Positions 25,138-37,600 of a stretch of DNA of 64,000 nucleotides are shown here, piece by piece. The DNA lies in assembly GCF_003073045.1 (NCBI RefSeq), contig NC_037602.1, forward strand, positions 15,193,731 to 15,257,730, written 5' to 3'. The stretch comes from Pomacea canaliculata. Its lineage: Eukaryota; Mollusca; Gastropoda; Architaenioglossa; Ampullariidae. A program made the position numbers and the translations under genes. Under the pieces are notes generated by a model. That model saw only the letters and a list, made by a program, of their open reading frames with translations. It was not told the DNA's origin and did not search any database. The number at the start of each line of letters is the position of its first letter. Positions within the stretch are counted from its first letter, which is position 1.

Positions 25138-27004
25138 ATGCCTCGCAAGATCTGGGCGACTTGTAGAAGATGGATGATGCTGAAGAACTTCAAACTGCAC
25201 CACGACAGACCAAAGGACTTTGTTCATTTCTGGGTAAGTGTGCTGCATCTTAATGCTACAGTAATTCGCTCCGTAAACGGATACTCTTCTTTAAATAATT
25301 ATTTATCCGTTTAATGCGAGCCCACATTCATTCTCTTTCTTTCTGTATGTTTGTGTGTGCGTGCAAGTGAGTGCACACTTGCATTTATGTGTATGTTTTA
25401 TGTGTCTCTCCACATTTCCATGTTTTTGTGTGTGTTCCGGGATATTTTTCTTTTTTAATATTCTCTTTCTTCTCTCCAAACTTCCTTGTCCGCTCATCAG
25501 ATGCTTCATTACTGGTAATAAGAAATTCTGTTGACATTTCCAGCTCTTTCCCTCCTCTTTGCCGTATGCAATTTTCGTGACGGGGGTGTCCGTCTACACA
25601 GTAGTCATGGGACTGGTCAGCGGCTTTCTGAGTGTTTACGGAGTCAAGATCTTTATCTGGCTGACCTACTGGTCCTTCTTCACCCTCACGGCCAGGTTCA
25701 TCGTCACGGCAGTCAACGCCTGGCGGTACATCGTCTTCACTCGTCGCAGTCATCGTGCAGCTAATCAGGCAACGAGCCATTGTGAGCAGTGGAGAATTCA
25801 CTTTAATATCAACAGCTAGACATACAGACAAGCAGACAGGCAGACATGCGAAAAGGAGATTTCATTTGATATAAAGTTAATAATCAAATGAAATAGTTTA
25901 TTGAAAAAAGTAGTTTCGAAAAGAGCACAGAGGCAGAATTATTTTGTAACTTGTTTCACGATTTGCCTGGGATTTAGCTTTTGCTAACTTCTCTCATTGT
26001 TGATAAATCTGTGTACTTTATGGTATAGTATTTTCTGCCTGTTTATCGTACTGTCATAAGGAGGAAATTTTTTTTTCTTAAGTAGTGTTATAAAATATAA
26101 GAACAAATTAACAATAATAATGATAGGTTAGACTAAATACTGAATGTCGACAAAATCAATAAATCAATTACAATATACATGGCACCGATAACCGTCTGTT
26201 GCGTAAATTTTTTCTCATGTCAACCATGTCTGATATTCGTTTCTCTTAAATAACTGATAAATACAAACGATTGCAGGTCCAGATATGCCAGTTTTATACA
26301 AAATACAATGGCTGCTACAAAACATGTCTAACTGCTCCGCTGTTATAGTGGCTGGTCTCTACTGGATCGTCCTGTATTCAGGTAGGTGAGAAATATTGCC
26401 ACTGTAAATCTTTACGTTTCCACGTTCATCATCATCATCCACCACCACCACTATAATAAAAAATCACCACCACTTTATTATTATTATTACAGGACAGCCA
26501 GACACGTTCATCAGTATTAACTCCCACGCCTTGAACTCGGTGCTGGTGATCGTCGACGTGATGGTGTCACGCGCGCCCGTGAGGGTGCAACACCTGGTGT
26601 ACACCTTTCTCTTCATGCTGGTGTTCACTATCTTCACGGTGGTGTATTGGGCAGCCGGAGGCACGAACCACAAAGGGCAGCACTACATCTACTCTACCCT
26701 GGACTACACGCACAAGCCGTGGCTGGCTGTGGCCATGATCGCGGGCGTGCTGCTCATCGCCGTCCCGCTCGTCCAGATTATCGTCTACGGCTTCTTCCGG
26801 CTCCGCATCTGCATCGAAGGGCTATCTTCGTCCTTTGCAGCGAGGACAACGCAAAAAAGCTGTAATGGAGAAAACAGATGTGGCCCTGGGCACACAGTTG
26901 GTGGACTGGATCTTCGCTGCAGCAACGCGATGCATAATAAGGACAGAGAGGCAGGGGCGAGGCGGTGGTTGTTGTTGAGAAGACATACCTGGCGGCAAGG
27001 TTGA
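25138..27004 (+). CDS. rost: Rolling-stone-like multipass membrane protein
   Basis: Four exons: 25138-25233 (32 codons, donor TGG|gtaagt), 25544-25781 (acceptor ttccag, donor CATT|gtgagc), 26277-26381 (acceptor attgcag, donor TCAG|gtaggt) and 26493-27004 (acceptor attacag, stop TGA). All joins are in phase, giving 316 aa. Seen: several hydrophobic segments, including 'YAIFVTGVSVYTVVMGLVSG', 'SAVIVAGLYWIVLYSG' and 'LLIAVPLVQIIVYGFF'. Family signatures are 'YKIQWLLQNMSN', 'INSHALNSVLVIVDVMVS' and 'FTIFTVVYWAAGGT', with the conserved 'YIYSTLDY' after it. Family knowledge: Drosophila rost acts in myoblast fusion; relatives are widespread multipass proteins of unknown mechanism. The last ~70 residues have no family resemblance. 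An acidic open frame at 26965-27162 lies in another phase and could be an alternative C-terminus, so the 3' end is less certain than the core. Confidence 0.85.
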
Positions 27005-27221
27005 CCAGCCGGTGTGCGGAGGAGGAAGAAGAAATGGATGACGTGGAGATGGACTTCGAGATGGACGTTGTCCCGCGACCGCCAATGTTGAGGAACGAAA
27101 CGGCGCAGATCTCATGCACAGACTCTACGAATGCGTTGCTGGGCTCGCAGGACTACAACTAGCCTTGACAAACTACTTGGGGGAGGGGGAGGAGTGAGGC
27201 CACTGACCGCACACCCCAGCA

Positions 27222-27227
27222 AATAAA
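27222..27227 (+). terminator. Poly(A) signal, rolling-stone gene
   Basis: AATAAA about 220 nt after the stop codon. Confidence 0.55.
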
Positions 27228-28301
27228 CTACAGGGTTAACAATCTGTCTTAACCTTACCTAATTTCTATTAATATCCTCGCTTGATGAGGCTTTTGTCTT
27301 TCTTAGTGCTTGTTATAAGTACAAACAATCTAAATAAATTTAAACAGCTGCAGTTGAAAGACAAGTGACAACGTCTTGCGCAAACGTTTGGTGAAGTTTT
27401 CCTGCTGCTAGAAACTTATAACGCATATTACTGGCCACGAGAAGCCGATGGTGAAGAGTATCTTAAATCTGATTGTGTCAAAATTTCAGAAGCAATCATT
27501 TTATTTTGGAACGCTATGCTTCATGCATTTCTTTTAAAAGAGTAGTGTGTTTCTGATTGCAGCATTATCAACTTGTTTGCCACTAACGTAAGACAGTGAC
27601 ACAAAAATGCGCACTTGTACAAATCTAACTAGAGTTAATTATGTTTAACGTCTTACACAATGTTCCCAACCTTCACTAAGAATGAAAACCATTCTTCAAA
27701 GAAGCTCGCATTCGTTTATATTATAAGGAGCTTTCAATGTGTTCTATACACTACAATACGAACTGCATAAACAGAAATATCATCTAATGTTGTCTATTAC
27801 AAACATTCTTCCTTTTCGGTACATAAAACCTAAATTCAGTTTTTGCAATTTAGAAAATAGAGCTTTCACTCTCTGCTTTATAATGGTGCAGCCTTGAGTG
27901 ACACACAGAAGAGCTATATAGTACACGCCCTTTGGCTGTGAACCTTTGTCTCATCATAATACACACCGGAGAGAAACATGCCGATGATTCACAAAATTGA
28001 ATTTTTATTGGCGAGAAATAGAAACAAGCGTTAAACCAACGGAACGAAGGCTGTATGTTTGGGGAATTTCTCTAGAACTAATCTCAAAGTGACAGAGTTA
28101 GCATGTGTGTGTGTGCATACACGCCATACAAATACATCTAAACATTTGTTTACGTATTATTACGAGTGCGGTCCAGTGAAGAAATATCTGACGCCCACTT
28201 AATTCAATCACTTATAATCGTTTTAAAATTCATGAAGGAAAAGTATCATTAACAGACGAAAATGCTGATATCGGTTATAAATTAAAATATCTTAACTAAA
28301 A

Positions 28302-28439
28302 CTATTCCTCGTGTTGTTTGCCTACGTAAGGCAGGGCCTTCCAGCGCTCTTTCAGCCACTCATCGTCTTCCTCGTCGCTCTTGCTACATGTTCGTCCCCC
28401 TGCATCCGGAAGCGTCTCCTGGCTATCTCCCGCGGGTGT
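28302..28439 (-). CDS. Candidate last coding exon of an unidentified minus-strand gene
   Basis: Read on the minus strand, an acceptor-like tgtgcag at 28440-28446 precedes 45 codons and a TAG stop at 28304-28302. The product is acidic then amphipathic and ends 'SDEEDDEWLKERWKALPYVG' plus five residues. The codon use and the Trp-rich helix look more like a protein C-terminus than random sequence, and an AATAAA on the minus strand lies about 300 nt downstream (near 28003). The acceptor has a poor pyrimidine tract and no certain upstream exon was found. The family is unknown to me. Confidence 0.3.
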   Translation of the reverse strand, partial: TPAGDSQETLPDAGGRTCSKSDEEDDEWLKERWKALPYVGKQHEE

Positions 28440-30224
28440 CTGCACATATTAATACTCGTGACTCTTCTCTCGCTGCAAGTTTTAGAATGTCGACCCACAG
28501 CACCAAAAAATGAAGAGGAGGGGAGACACAGACACAGCTATAACTAGCGCCCTCTAGATTTTTTAAAACTAACTTTTGCCTGATAGTAATAATGCAAAAA
28601 ATTTAAGAGGCTAATGCGTATGCATTAGTACAGTGTGTCTGTATGTAAATGAGGATATTGTGCTGACCGACTTTTTGAAAATTCTCCACAAAACGCCTCA
28701 AGGCCACAGACACACAGCTCCAGTCTCACACGAGAAGTCCAGTCATGAACTAACAGTGAACGCGATTCAAGAAAGGCGACAAGGAACGGAAACCACAGAC
28801 CATCTCCAGGGATGTAGCAGCTGTCTCCGCGGCAGGAAGATCAAAATGAGAAGGAAGTCTGACAGCCAGTCGCTGATCACTCGTGCTGACCTCAAGGTCA
28901 GCTGCTTTCTCGACGGTGGCGCTGCTGTGCACAGGACTGCAAGCAAAGGCGATTCTGTATTTACTATCGCATATTCTGTCTCATGGGAAGATCATACTTG
29001 TTCCAAAACAGTATAGATTATATTAGCTTGCATTACATCTCGTAAACCAAGTAGATTAATTACCTCCGGCAGGCAAAAGAGAGAGAAACAGTTTGTCCTA
29101 ATTACTCTTAAAGATATAAAACGCAGCATGAATGCATGTATGTATGTGTGGGTCTTGTGTGTGCAAATTTTATGTGTCGGCGTGTGTAACTAAATTTGTT
29201 CCATGAATTAAAATAAATAACCAACTTTTCACTAAGTGGCAAATGGGAGTCGTGTTGTCTGAATACGTACGAACTCGAGGGAAACACCAACTGTTTATGT
29301 CGCAGCTGTTGAACATGCTGCTCCACAGCAAGATCTCTCTGCCTCTTCTTGCTAACCTTCGCAGTTGCCTTAACCTTTCTGAAATCGTCAATATCACTTT
29401 GGCATCGTCGGCATTGTTATCCTGATTGTTATCACCTTTACTATCACCAACACCGTCCTACACACTCACAACCACCACTAACACCACCGCCGACATCGAA
29501 TCACGTTATTTGTTTCAAATTTCCGAATCATTCGACAAAATATGAGCTTTAAAACATAATTTCTTTTGGATATTTCAGACTGTCTTTGCTGAGCCATCAC
29601 GCCACTTTCTGATTGCTGGCTCACATGGATGTATCAAACACTTTCATTAAAACTAATAAATGCGCATACTCACACTCCTATGCTCTTAGCGTTTATAAGA
29701 ACAAGAACAAAACATGGACAACATACGAGGGACAGAAAACACAAAGAGGAACCAAATAACAAGAACAAGAACAATAGTTGAGAGTAACATGATATTGCAA
29801 AAGGAAGGGTGTGAAAAAGGACTAGAATTTGTCAATAACACACGCGCCCATGCCTAGCCATGAAGTCACATAACAAGAGTTCTAGTCATTTTTGAGCGTG
29901 GGTTCTATGGGACTAACTGTACTACCGTGACTCACGGAAACGTTTAGTTTAGAATACATGTATAATACAAAGCTTGGTGTGTCAGCCATCATTGTTTTTC
30001 AGCGGTACAACAGGCTTTTGGTGTATTTCCGCGATTTTTCAAGAAGTAAAGAGAATTGTGATGCGTATAAAGACTTTTAAAAATATGAAACTAACGAAAC
30101 AACCAACATATAAGATCGTGGAAAATAAAATAACAGATTCATAAAGGCTGTAGAAATTGATCCCAATAAGGAACTTCGATCGGACAACTTGGTTATTTCC
30201 AAGTTTCACTCCAATCTTTATATA

Positions 30225-30371
30225 CTGGGGCGCCCGTTAGTGTATTGGTAACTTCCGGCTACATAACTTTCATCCCATGTGACATTTCATAGACAACAAT
30301 TTTGCATGTTACATTGCATGAGTGCGTGCGCGCCGAGATATGGCGCTATATAAATTCTATTATTATTATTA
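30225..30371 (+). repeat. SINE-like element ending gcgctatataaattc + (ATT)n
   Basis: A head 'cgcccgttagtgtattggta' resembles a decayed tRNA box A. The 3' end 'gagatatggcgctatataaa' followed by 'ttctattattattatt' is the tail type commonly seen in molluscan SINEs. About 145 bp. No clear target-site duplication was read. Confidence 0.5.
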
Positions 30372-30888
30372 AGTAAAAGAGTATCGAGTATCATGTATAT
30401 GTTTTTTATTATACACAAAAACAAATTATGTGTCAGATAGTAACAATTTTACGTTACATACCACATATGTTATTTACGTTTAAAATTGTACAAATACCTT
30501 AATTTCGACGGATGCGGAAGTTCTTGCACATAAGAAAAATGTCTTTTTGTTATGATCTCTTCAGTGTTGTTAGGTGTAGGGTGCTGCTCATCGACAAGGT
30601 GCATCTGTTGTGTAGTATATAAATGAATATTTATAATTATTTAGGGACAATTAAAGATATAATACACGAACTCTAAATAAATAAGGAGTGGTGATGCGTT
30701 ACCGCTCTTCAGCTCGATCTCTCCTGGATCGAAAGAATCAAACGTATACAAGAATTACATAGGATTATATAATCTCTAATTTTATGTGTTACATAAAGGA
30801 AATAAATCTGATTAGTACAGAACATTACATTTAATGATCAATATATATTTATAACACATGCAGATGTATCTCTGTATGACGTCCGGTG

Positions 30889-30950
30889 TTTCTCTCTCTC
30901 GCTCTCTCTCTCTCTCGTGTCTGTGTGTGTGTGCGCGCACGCATGTGTGT
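30889..30950. repeat. Compound (CT)n-(GT)n microsatellite
   Basis: 'tctctctctcgctctctctc' changes into alternating GT/GC. Confidence 0.85.
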
Positions 30951-31769
30951 GTAAAGGCGTCAACAAAACTTTATATTATTAGTCTTACATTTCTTGAAAT
31001 ATTAATCCTAGAAGTGCATTGATTTCCATCAACATCATCACATCGATTATTTCTGCAGATCCATCTGAATGGAAAGATACAAAAATTTAAACAAAATATA
31101 CCCCCAAACCCAGTTAACTAGCTTCAAAATCATTATACATGTATATCATAGGAGAACACAAAGTCATCATGCAGGTTAATTATTACAGTCGATTATTCCC
31201 TTTTCTACATACTGAGGCATATTTTAATTGGATCGTTTGTATATTTGCAGTTCCTGCAATTAAGATACCAAAAATTGTCATACACACACATATACGTGAC
31301 TTATAACTGACCCTGATTCTGTTCTCTGGTCATCTACATTCAGCCTGGTTAAAGGATTTTGAAAAATAATCTTTTTATCAAATCTACGTCCTTGTTGACA
31401 GCAGTTTTTTTCGACTGCTTCGTCTTCATCAACAAAAACGTCGCTGGTTCTCGAAAATCTTCGAACACATTTTGATGATCTGTTGGTTGTTTTTTTTTTT
31501 TTTTTTTTTTTTTTAACAGATGAAGAAAAAAAAAGTAATTAATTTTCAACGATTTACAAAATATTGAAACATTTTGTGAAAAATATCATTTGAACAATAT
31601 TCTCAAAATTTTTATATTTTATGCTGTTATATAGGTGATACAGTGTACATTTTCAAAACTTTTGAACATGTAATGTAATCAAACCTTACACCGCAAAGGG
31701 CAAACAATACGCCATAATGCTACTCAAAACGCCGGACATGACATGGTGTCGTCTGCTCGAGTACATGCG

Positions 31770-31890
31770 TACTGCGTCATTACGTCATCATAATATGCGC
31801 TGACGATCCTGATTGCCATAGCTGCTGTTAAGCTTCAAAATGGCTGACGTGAAGTGATATCGCTTAAATGCTTTTGGCTACAGAAAGGTA
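31770..31890 (+). promoter_or_regulatory. Probable promoter and first leader exon of the kinesin gene
   Basis: 'gcgtcattacgtcatca' at 31774-31790 contains a CRE/ATF-type TTACGTCA. About 50 nt later 'CAAAATGGCTGAC' resembles a YY1-type start-site element. It also opens a six-codon upstream ORF (MADVK, stop). A consensus-like donor GAAAG|gtatgg follows at 31889. The next exon, holding the real ATG at 32295, has a plausible acceptor shortly upstream (ttattgacgaag). Assignment is by position and motif only. Confidence 0.4.
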
Positions 31891-32294
31891 TGGTCTTTAA
31901 ATTCTAACTATTTGAACTGTACATCAAACTGCGTCAATAGAGATCAATCAGGAAATAAGGGTCTCGAAAAACGAAAAATAGGGCACAGCGATGAACTCAA
32001 AAGGAGCACAGGTGCGAGCAACCTTATACGTTGTAAATGCGGAAGGCGAGAGCGCTCTTAATTTGTTTATAACATATAGTAACTTCCTGTATTATTAAGT
32101 TCAGCTTGAGATAGGAAGTTTTGTGGATCACAATGAAATAACTCTATAAATTAGATTTTTGTTAACGAATTAAACAATACTGCTTAACTGAATAAAGTGT
32201 CATTAAGTGACAATATGATGAGTATTATATCCAACTTATCAGTAGTTTGTTTTATTGACGAAGGGAATGTGTATAAACAAAGGAAACATTCAGA

Positions 32295-34629
32295 ATGGCA
32301 TCAAAGGAGGTTAAGAAAAAGCGAAGCTCAACCAACCCAAGCCCAACCAGGAAAAAAGGCCTCAAGCAAAGTCAGTACTATGTTTTTGTTTGTCTCTGCC
32401 TGCATGATCTTTTCATCTGCCTGTCTGATTGCCAACAGTGTACATATAAAATAATCTATTATTTTATTTCCAGCCATTTTAAAGCATTATATATTATCTT
32501 TTTTTTATTTTTATCACCTTCCTCACCACCTACCGAGCGGTCCGGTGGCGCAACGGTTAGCGCTGTTAGCGCCTGTCACCAACACAGTGAAGGTTGGCTG
32601 CCCTGAGTTCATTTCTCATCTCGGGCACGCTGATCTTTCTCTGCACGTGGCATCTGTTTACAGGGCTGGCTGCTTGCCGTAATATAGCCTTAGCTGCTGA
32701 CACGGCGTAAAACACCAATTCCCCCCCCCCTCACCACCTACCCAAAAAACACACACACACATACACGTGCACATAAAAATACCTTTACATCCATACCACT
32801 TCTGTTACTATCTTGTTTTAAAAAATGCAGTTATATATTTACATTTATTTCATACTTTCTTTTTCCAGAGAATGACAAGCAATCTGTGACAGTACTGGAG
32901 CTGACTAGTACAAGGGAGGATATCCAAGAAGAAAATACAAAAGACACAGGCCAGGAGAAAGATGAAACATCAGTTGGGAGGGAGATCACTTCAGAATCTC
33001 CACCCCCAGATACTATTGCCAGTCCAAAGTACATAAAATCGCCTAGGGACTATAGCAAAGCACGAAGCTCCTCACCTTTCAGAAGGAATGTTGTGCAGCC
33101 TTTAGATGTTGGTGGTAATGAACCAACACATTTGGGAAGTGCCACATCTTTACGTTCAGAAACTTCTACGAGGAGTAAAGGTAAGTATACCTTAGTATCT
33201 CAATTTGCTTTTAAGATGTTATGTCATATATGCACACATGCATGCACGCACACACACACACACAGAGCAGATGCTATGCTGATAGAGATTAAGTATTATA
33301 TGAAAATTTACTTAAATGGCTGCATAAAAGGAACATTCACGTGGTGGATGCTATAATTGTTGCTTTAGGAAAAGACATTTCCAAAATATTACCCTTGTTG
33401 TCTAAAAGTTTAGTTTTTTATGACAGAAGCCTGGCCAGAAAAGAGTGATAGATTCATCTCTTCCAGACATGGACAAAAGGTAAAGGTCTTTATTAAGTTT
33501 TACCTAGTAACACTATGCTGAAATCATTTTAAATGGGAAATAGGTTTGATGTCTTCAGTTTTATTTTTAAAAGCGTTAGCGGTTAAGATACAGAAGAGAT
33601 TTATTCATCTGTTATTTCTTCTTTGTTAGAACTGCATTTGCTCTATATATAATAGTGTGCACAGTTTCAATCCTAAGCAAATTTTATTCTACCCTACAGA
33701 AATTTTGCTGTTTCACTATGTTTAAATGGAATGCTGTTTTACACTTTTTTTTAAAAAAAGAATTATCTTTAATAGATTATTTTATTAATGGCGAAATTCG
33801 GCAAAATTATTTTAGTGCATTCTGTTTCTAATAATTACTATTCAATAGTTTTTTTCTATTTTAGAAATTATCTTCAACTGTGCACCAAGATGATAATACT
33901 ACTACTAATAATACATCAAGAGACCCATGTATTCATGGATTTTTTTTCAGCATCTGCAGGAAGCCAGGACTCCCAAGCATGGAGCAAAGTTGGTAGGTTA
34001 TCTGAGGAGAATTTTTTTTTGTTAATGCTGACAACATGCTTTCTTGCATGTTATTCATAATGAAAATATGTCTCATGTTTTCAATTTGAGTCTGTAGTGT
34101 ATTTTTAAATCATAGTGAATAGGAATAAGAGAAGAGAATGACGATTATTGCTACTTTTATTGTTGAGAGTGCAAATGTGTGTGCACATATATATATATAT
34201 GTGTGTCTTTTTTTCTTTCAAGTAAAACATATTGACCAGTGGTCATTGAAGAATAAATATATATGTACATCTTTGTTTTAATTTCTCTTTGATGTTATGG
34301 TAGCAAAAATATAAATAAATATTTGCAAAGCAAACCAGACGAAAGTTCTTTAGTTCTTAGTTCTTTTTATTTTCCTTTTAAGTAATTGTAAGTAAATATA
34401 TAATGACTGTAACATTTAAGCTTTATTTTCCTTTGCAGATTCCATCAGTATTAAATCAGAGGCATTTTCTGAGAAATGCAGGTCGGAACAAAATGCATAT
34501 ATCCCATATAGCTATGCTTGGGATTGCATTGCTCGCATTGTGGGTGATATGAACAGTATGAAGACAAAACATGTCTACATAGTGCAAGAAATTGAGAAGC
34601 ATTATAGAGCTATAGAAGATGAAACCCAG
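32295..34629 (+). other. Kinesin exons 1-4: N-terminal tail region (residues 1-207)
   Basis: Exons 32295-32370, 32869-33180, 33951-33992, 34439-34629. The first part is rich in Lys, Ser, Pro and Thr ('[16 protein letters not shown]', '[16 protein letters not shown]') and is probably disordered; such basic Ser/Pro sequence in kinesin-14 tails often binds microtubules, which is inference here. Exon 4 changes to an ordered-looking segment, '[20 protein letters not shown]', leading into helix. The start ATG follows 'cattcaga'. Confidence 0.8.
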
Positions 34630-37600
34630 GTAACAATATCTCTAGGAAGTTGTAAACATTCAAAATATTACTTATGGGCATTACAAAATTTTGACATTAG
34701 TGCCCTTTCATAGCTATCCAAAGAATTAGCTTTTATAGAAGTAATAATTTTGTGATAAAGAATATGAATATCAGTACTTGGAAGGGAAAACAAAGATTGA
34801 AATTGGACACTCATTATATTGATTCTGTTTGTAATTTTATGGTTATCAAATTTTTTTGTGAGGGGTGCTACACCATCTGTAGACTAAAAAGCTTTTGAGG
34901 TTTACACTTTGATCAAATTGTTTCAATTTAGGATAAATTTATAAATAATTAGGGAAGCTAATAAATTCTGCAAAACTTGTCTCAAAGCATCAGTTCAATG
35001 GATTTGTGATGATGCTGCGGCAGCAATATTCTGGCAAAGTGGCAACATTCAGACAAGTTATTGAAGTCCATCGCCTGGAGCTTCAACGCAAGGAAGCATA
35101 TTGGAATGAAACTCTTAAGGTGAGATGACTGAATTTTCTGCAAAATATTTCTGGTGTCATACCTGAATAAAATGCAGAAATTTGATACTCAGAACAATAA
35201 TCTTTCATTCAACTAAGCTATCTTCTGGATGCTAATTTGAAATCATTAAAATGCATACATTAATTGCATCATAAATGGTTTTTTCATGAATAAAAGCTGA
35301 ATTTGTCTGACTGGGGGAAAAAACTCTTTTTATTCAAACAGAGTCTGACAGAGCATAACAATCGTCTGCTGAAAGATCGCAAAGTGCTTCTTATTCACAG
35401 CAAGGAAGAGATAGAGAAGATGAATAAAGAAAAAGTTAGTACTTACATTCCTTCAGGATAAAGTGTTAGTACAAAGGACAATGATTAATAATATGGACAT
35501 AAAATAAAATTCCCAAGAAGGTATATTACCCTTTCACAAGTAATATGCGTTAATTTATCCAAGTGTATATTAATAATGATGATGACAATGATGATGATGA
35601 TTAAATTTATAAAGCTTCTTTTCCCGTATGGAGATAGCAATGTGCCTGCTTACATGAGAGAAATAGAGAGAAAGTTGGGTAGATGGAAAGGGAGGAAGAG
35701 AAAGAGTTTTGAGAGGAAGATGTCCACATCTTTCTCACTTGGTGTTGCTGCTGCTGTTTCATGCACCCCTTTATCCATCTGCAGTTTTAAATGTAACTCT
35801 TATCATGTGGATGGTAAACCTGGAAAAATTTAATTTGATGTACCTGTACAAATATTGACTAACCTGTATGACAGATATCAGTGATAATGAATATTGTCAT
35901 AGGTGGTTTTAGTGGATCAGCTGACTTCACAGATGGACAATGAACGATCATCAGCCTCAAAGAGTAAGTGACTTGATCTTGGAGATGTTGAAGAATATGG
36001 ACAACCAATAATTTAAAAATAATATTTTAAAACTGTAATTTTGTGCCATCTATAAGGATCATAAGCAGTGCCTTTGTGTTGTGAAATGGATATGATATTG
36101 TAAGATTTAATCTAATTTTTTTTTATTTAGTTTTGAAATTATAAGCAATCTTGACCAAAAGTTTTTGGCAGTGTCAAAATCATTAAAATAGATGGCAACA
36201 TAGAAAATGCTGAAAACTAGACAAATGCTTGTGAGGTTATATTTTATGGGGAGTCTGGAGATACTAAAACTGATATTTTGCAGCTGTAAAAGAGTTTGAA
36301 AAGCATCTTCAGGAGAAAGAAGAAGTTATTCATAGTCTGGAAGATGAAAACAAGGTGTGTTGTATTTTATTGACAGAAAAACAAGGACAGATTGTTTGCT
36401 TTAGTTTGTATCCACATTTTAGAATATGAGTATCAATGTATTTTTGTGGTGTTTTTCAAATTTGTCAAATTAGATTGAATTGCAACCTTGAAATTAATAA
36501 TCTATTACTATAGTAACCAGGTTTTATATTTTTCTGCTCATTTCTAGAATGTTTTGAAAGCTTTTGCTCTTCTTTTCTTTCACTTTTTCAGAGGATTCTG
36601 GATGAACTGGAAGTGGAGAAACAGGAGGTTATCAGGTTGAAAGGGCTTTTGGCTATAGGAGCAGCAGCCCTTCATGATGTAAGATGTGGCAATGTTTACA
36701 CTTTCTTCAGAAGATTCTGTGACTTTCTTTCTTAAGTCTTTAAAGAATCTGCCTGTGGTTATCCAAAACTAATCTTCAAACCATTTTACTTTAGAAACAT
36801 AACTTCTTGAGCAAAATAATACAGGACCCTAATTCCTAATAGATGATACATTAAAGATGCTAATGCATTTCATCATTTCCAAAATGCTAATTAACTAAAA
36901 TACTGTAAACTCATTATCTTCCAGGTAAAGAAAAAGGAAGAAGTTACACTTGTGACTGCATCCCCTGTTGCCACCTATGAAGAACAGAAACAATCAGAAG
37001 AGTTTCAGCAGCTGTTGCTGTATGTAAATCAAGTGGGAGAGGAGCGCCACAAACTCATGGACAAAATCAAGAGTTTGCAATCTGAGGCAGCTGTTCTGTT
37101 GCTGGTCAGTACTATCACTTTTGGAAGACTTTTATAATCTTATGTACATTGAAATATCATTCACACCTAGTTTTTGGCATTTGCAGGAAAGTACAGAATG
37201 GAAGGAAAAGTACCGTTTAATGAGGCTTCATGCTGGTGACACTCTCAGAATGAAGGAACGCTTTTTGAAGCTTGAGAATCAGTACAAGGCCCTAACTTTA
37301 GTGGTTGCTGCGTCAACTGACTCTGCAAAGGTGGCTCAGGTTAGGCAACAACACCCTTTCCTTGACAAAATCCTTCTCCTGTCTATTTCTTTCTTACCTT
37401 TAAAACTTAATTTTTCTTTATAAGCATACTATTCTTACTGGTACTTTGTTCATGCTTGAATAAACAAAAGTATTCAAGACATTGTTCTGATATTCTGAAA
37501 AAAAATTCATTTGTCCTAAGAAAACAAGATTTAACACAGATCGAATGATCGTAATGATTTAAAATGATACGAGTGAGTTCCAAGTGCATGTCACGGACAC

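Larger units (their letters stand above)
27228..31690. other. Intergenic stretch with one candidate exon and a SINE
   Basis: AT-rich. It contains the candidate minus-strand terminal exon at 28302-28439, a SINE-like element at about 30225-30371, a CT/GT microsatellite at 30889-30950, and a T-run at 31491-31515. Otherwise I see nothing coding. Confidence 0.45.
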
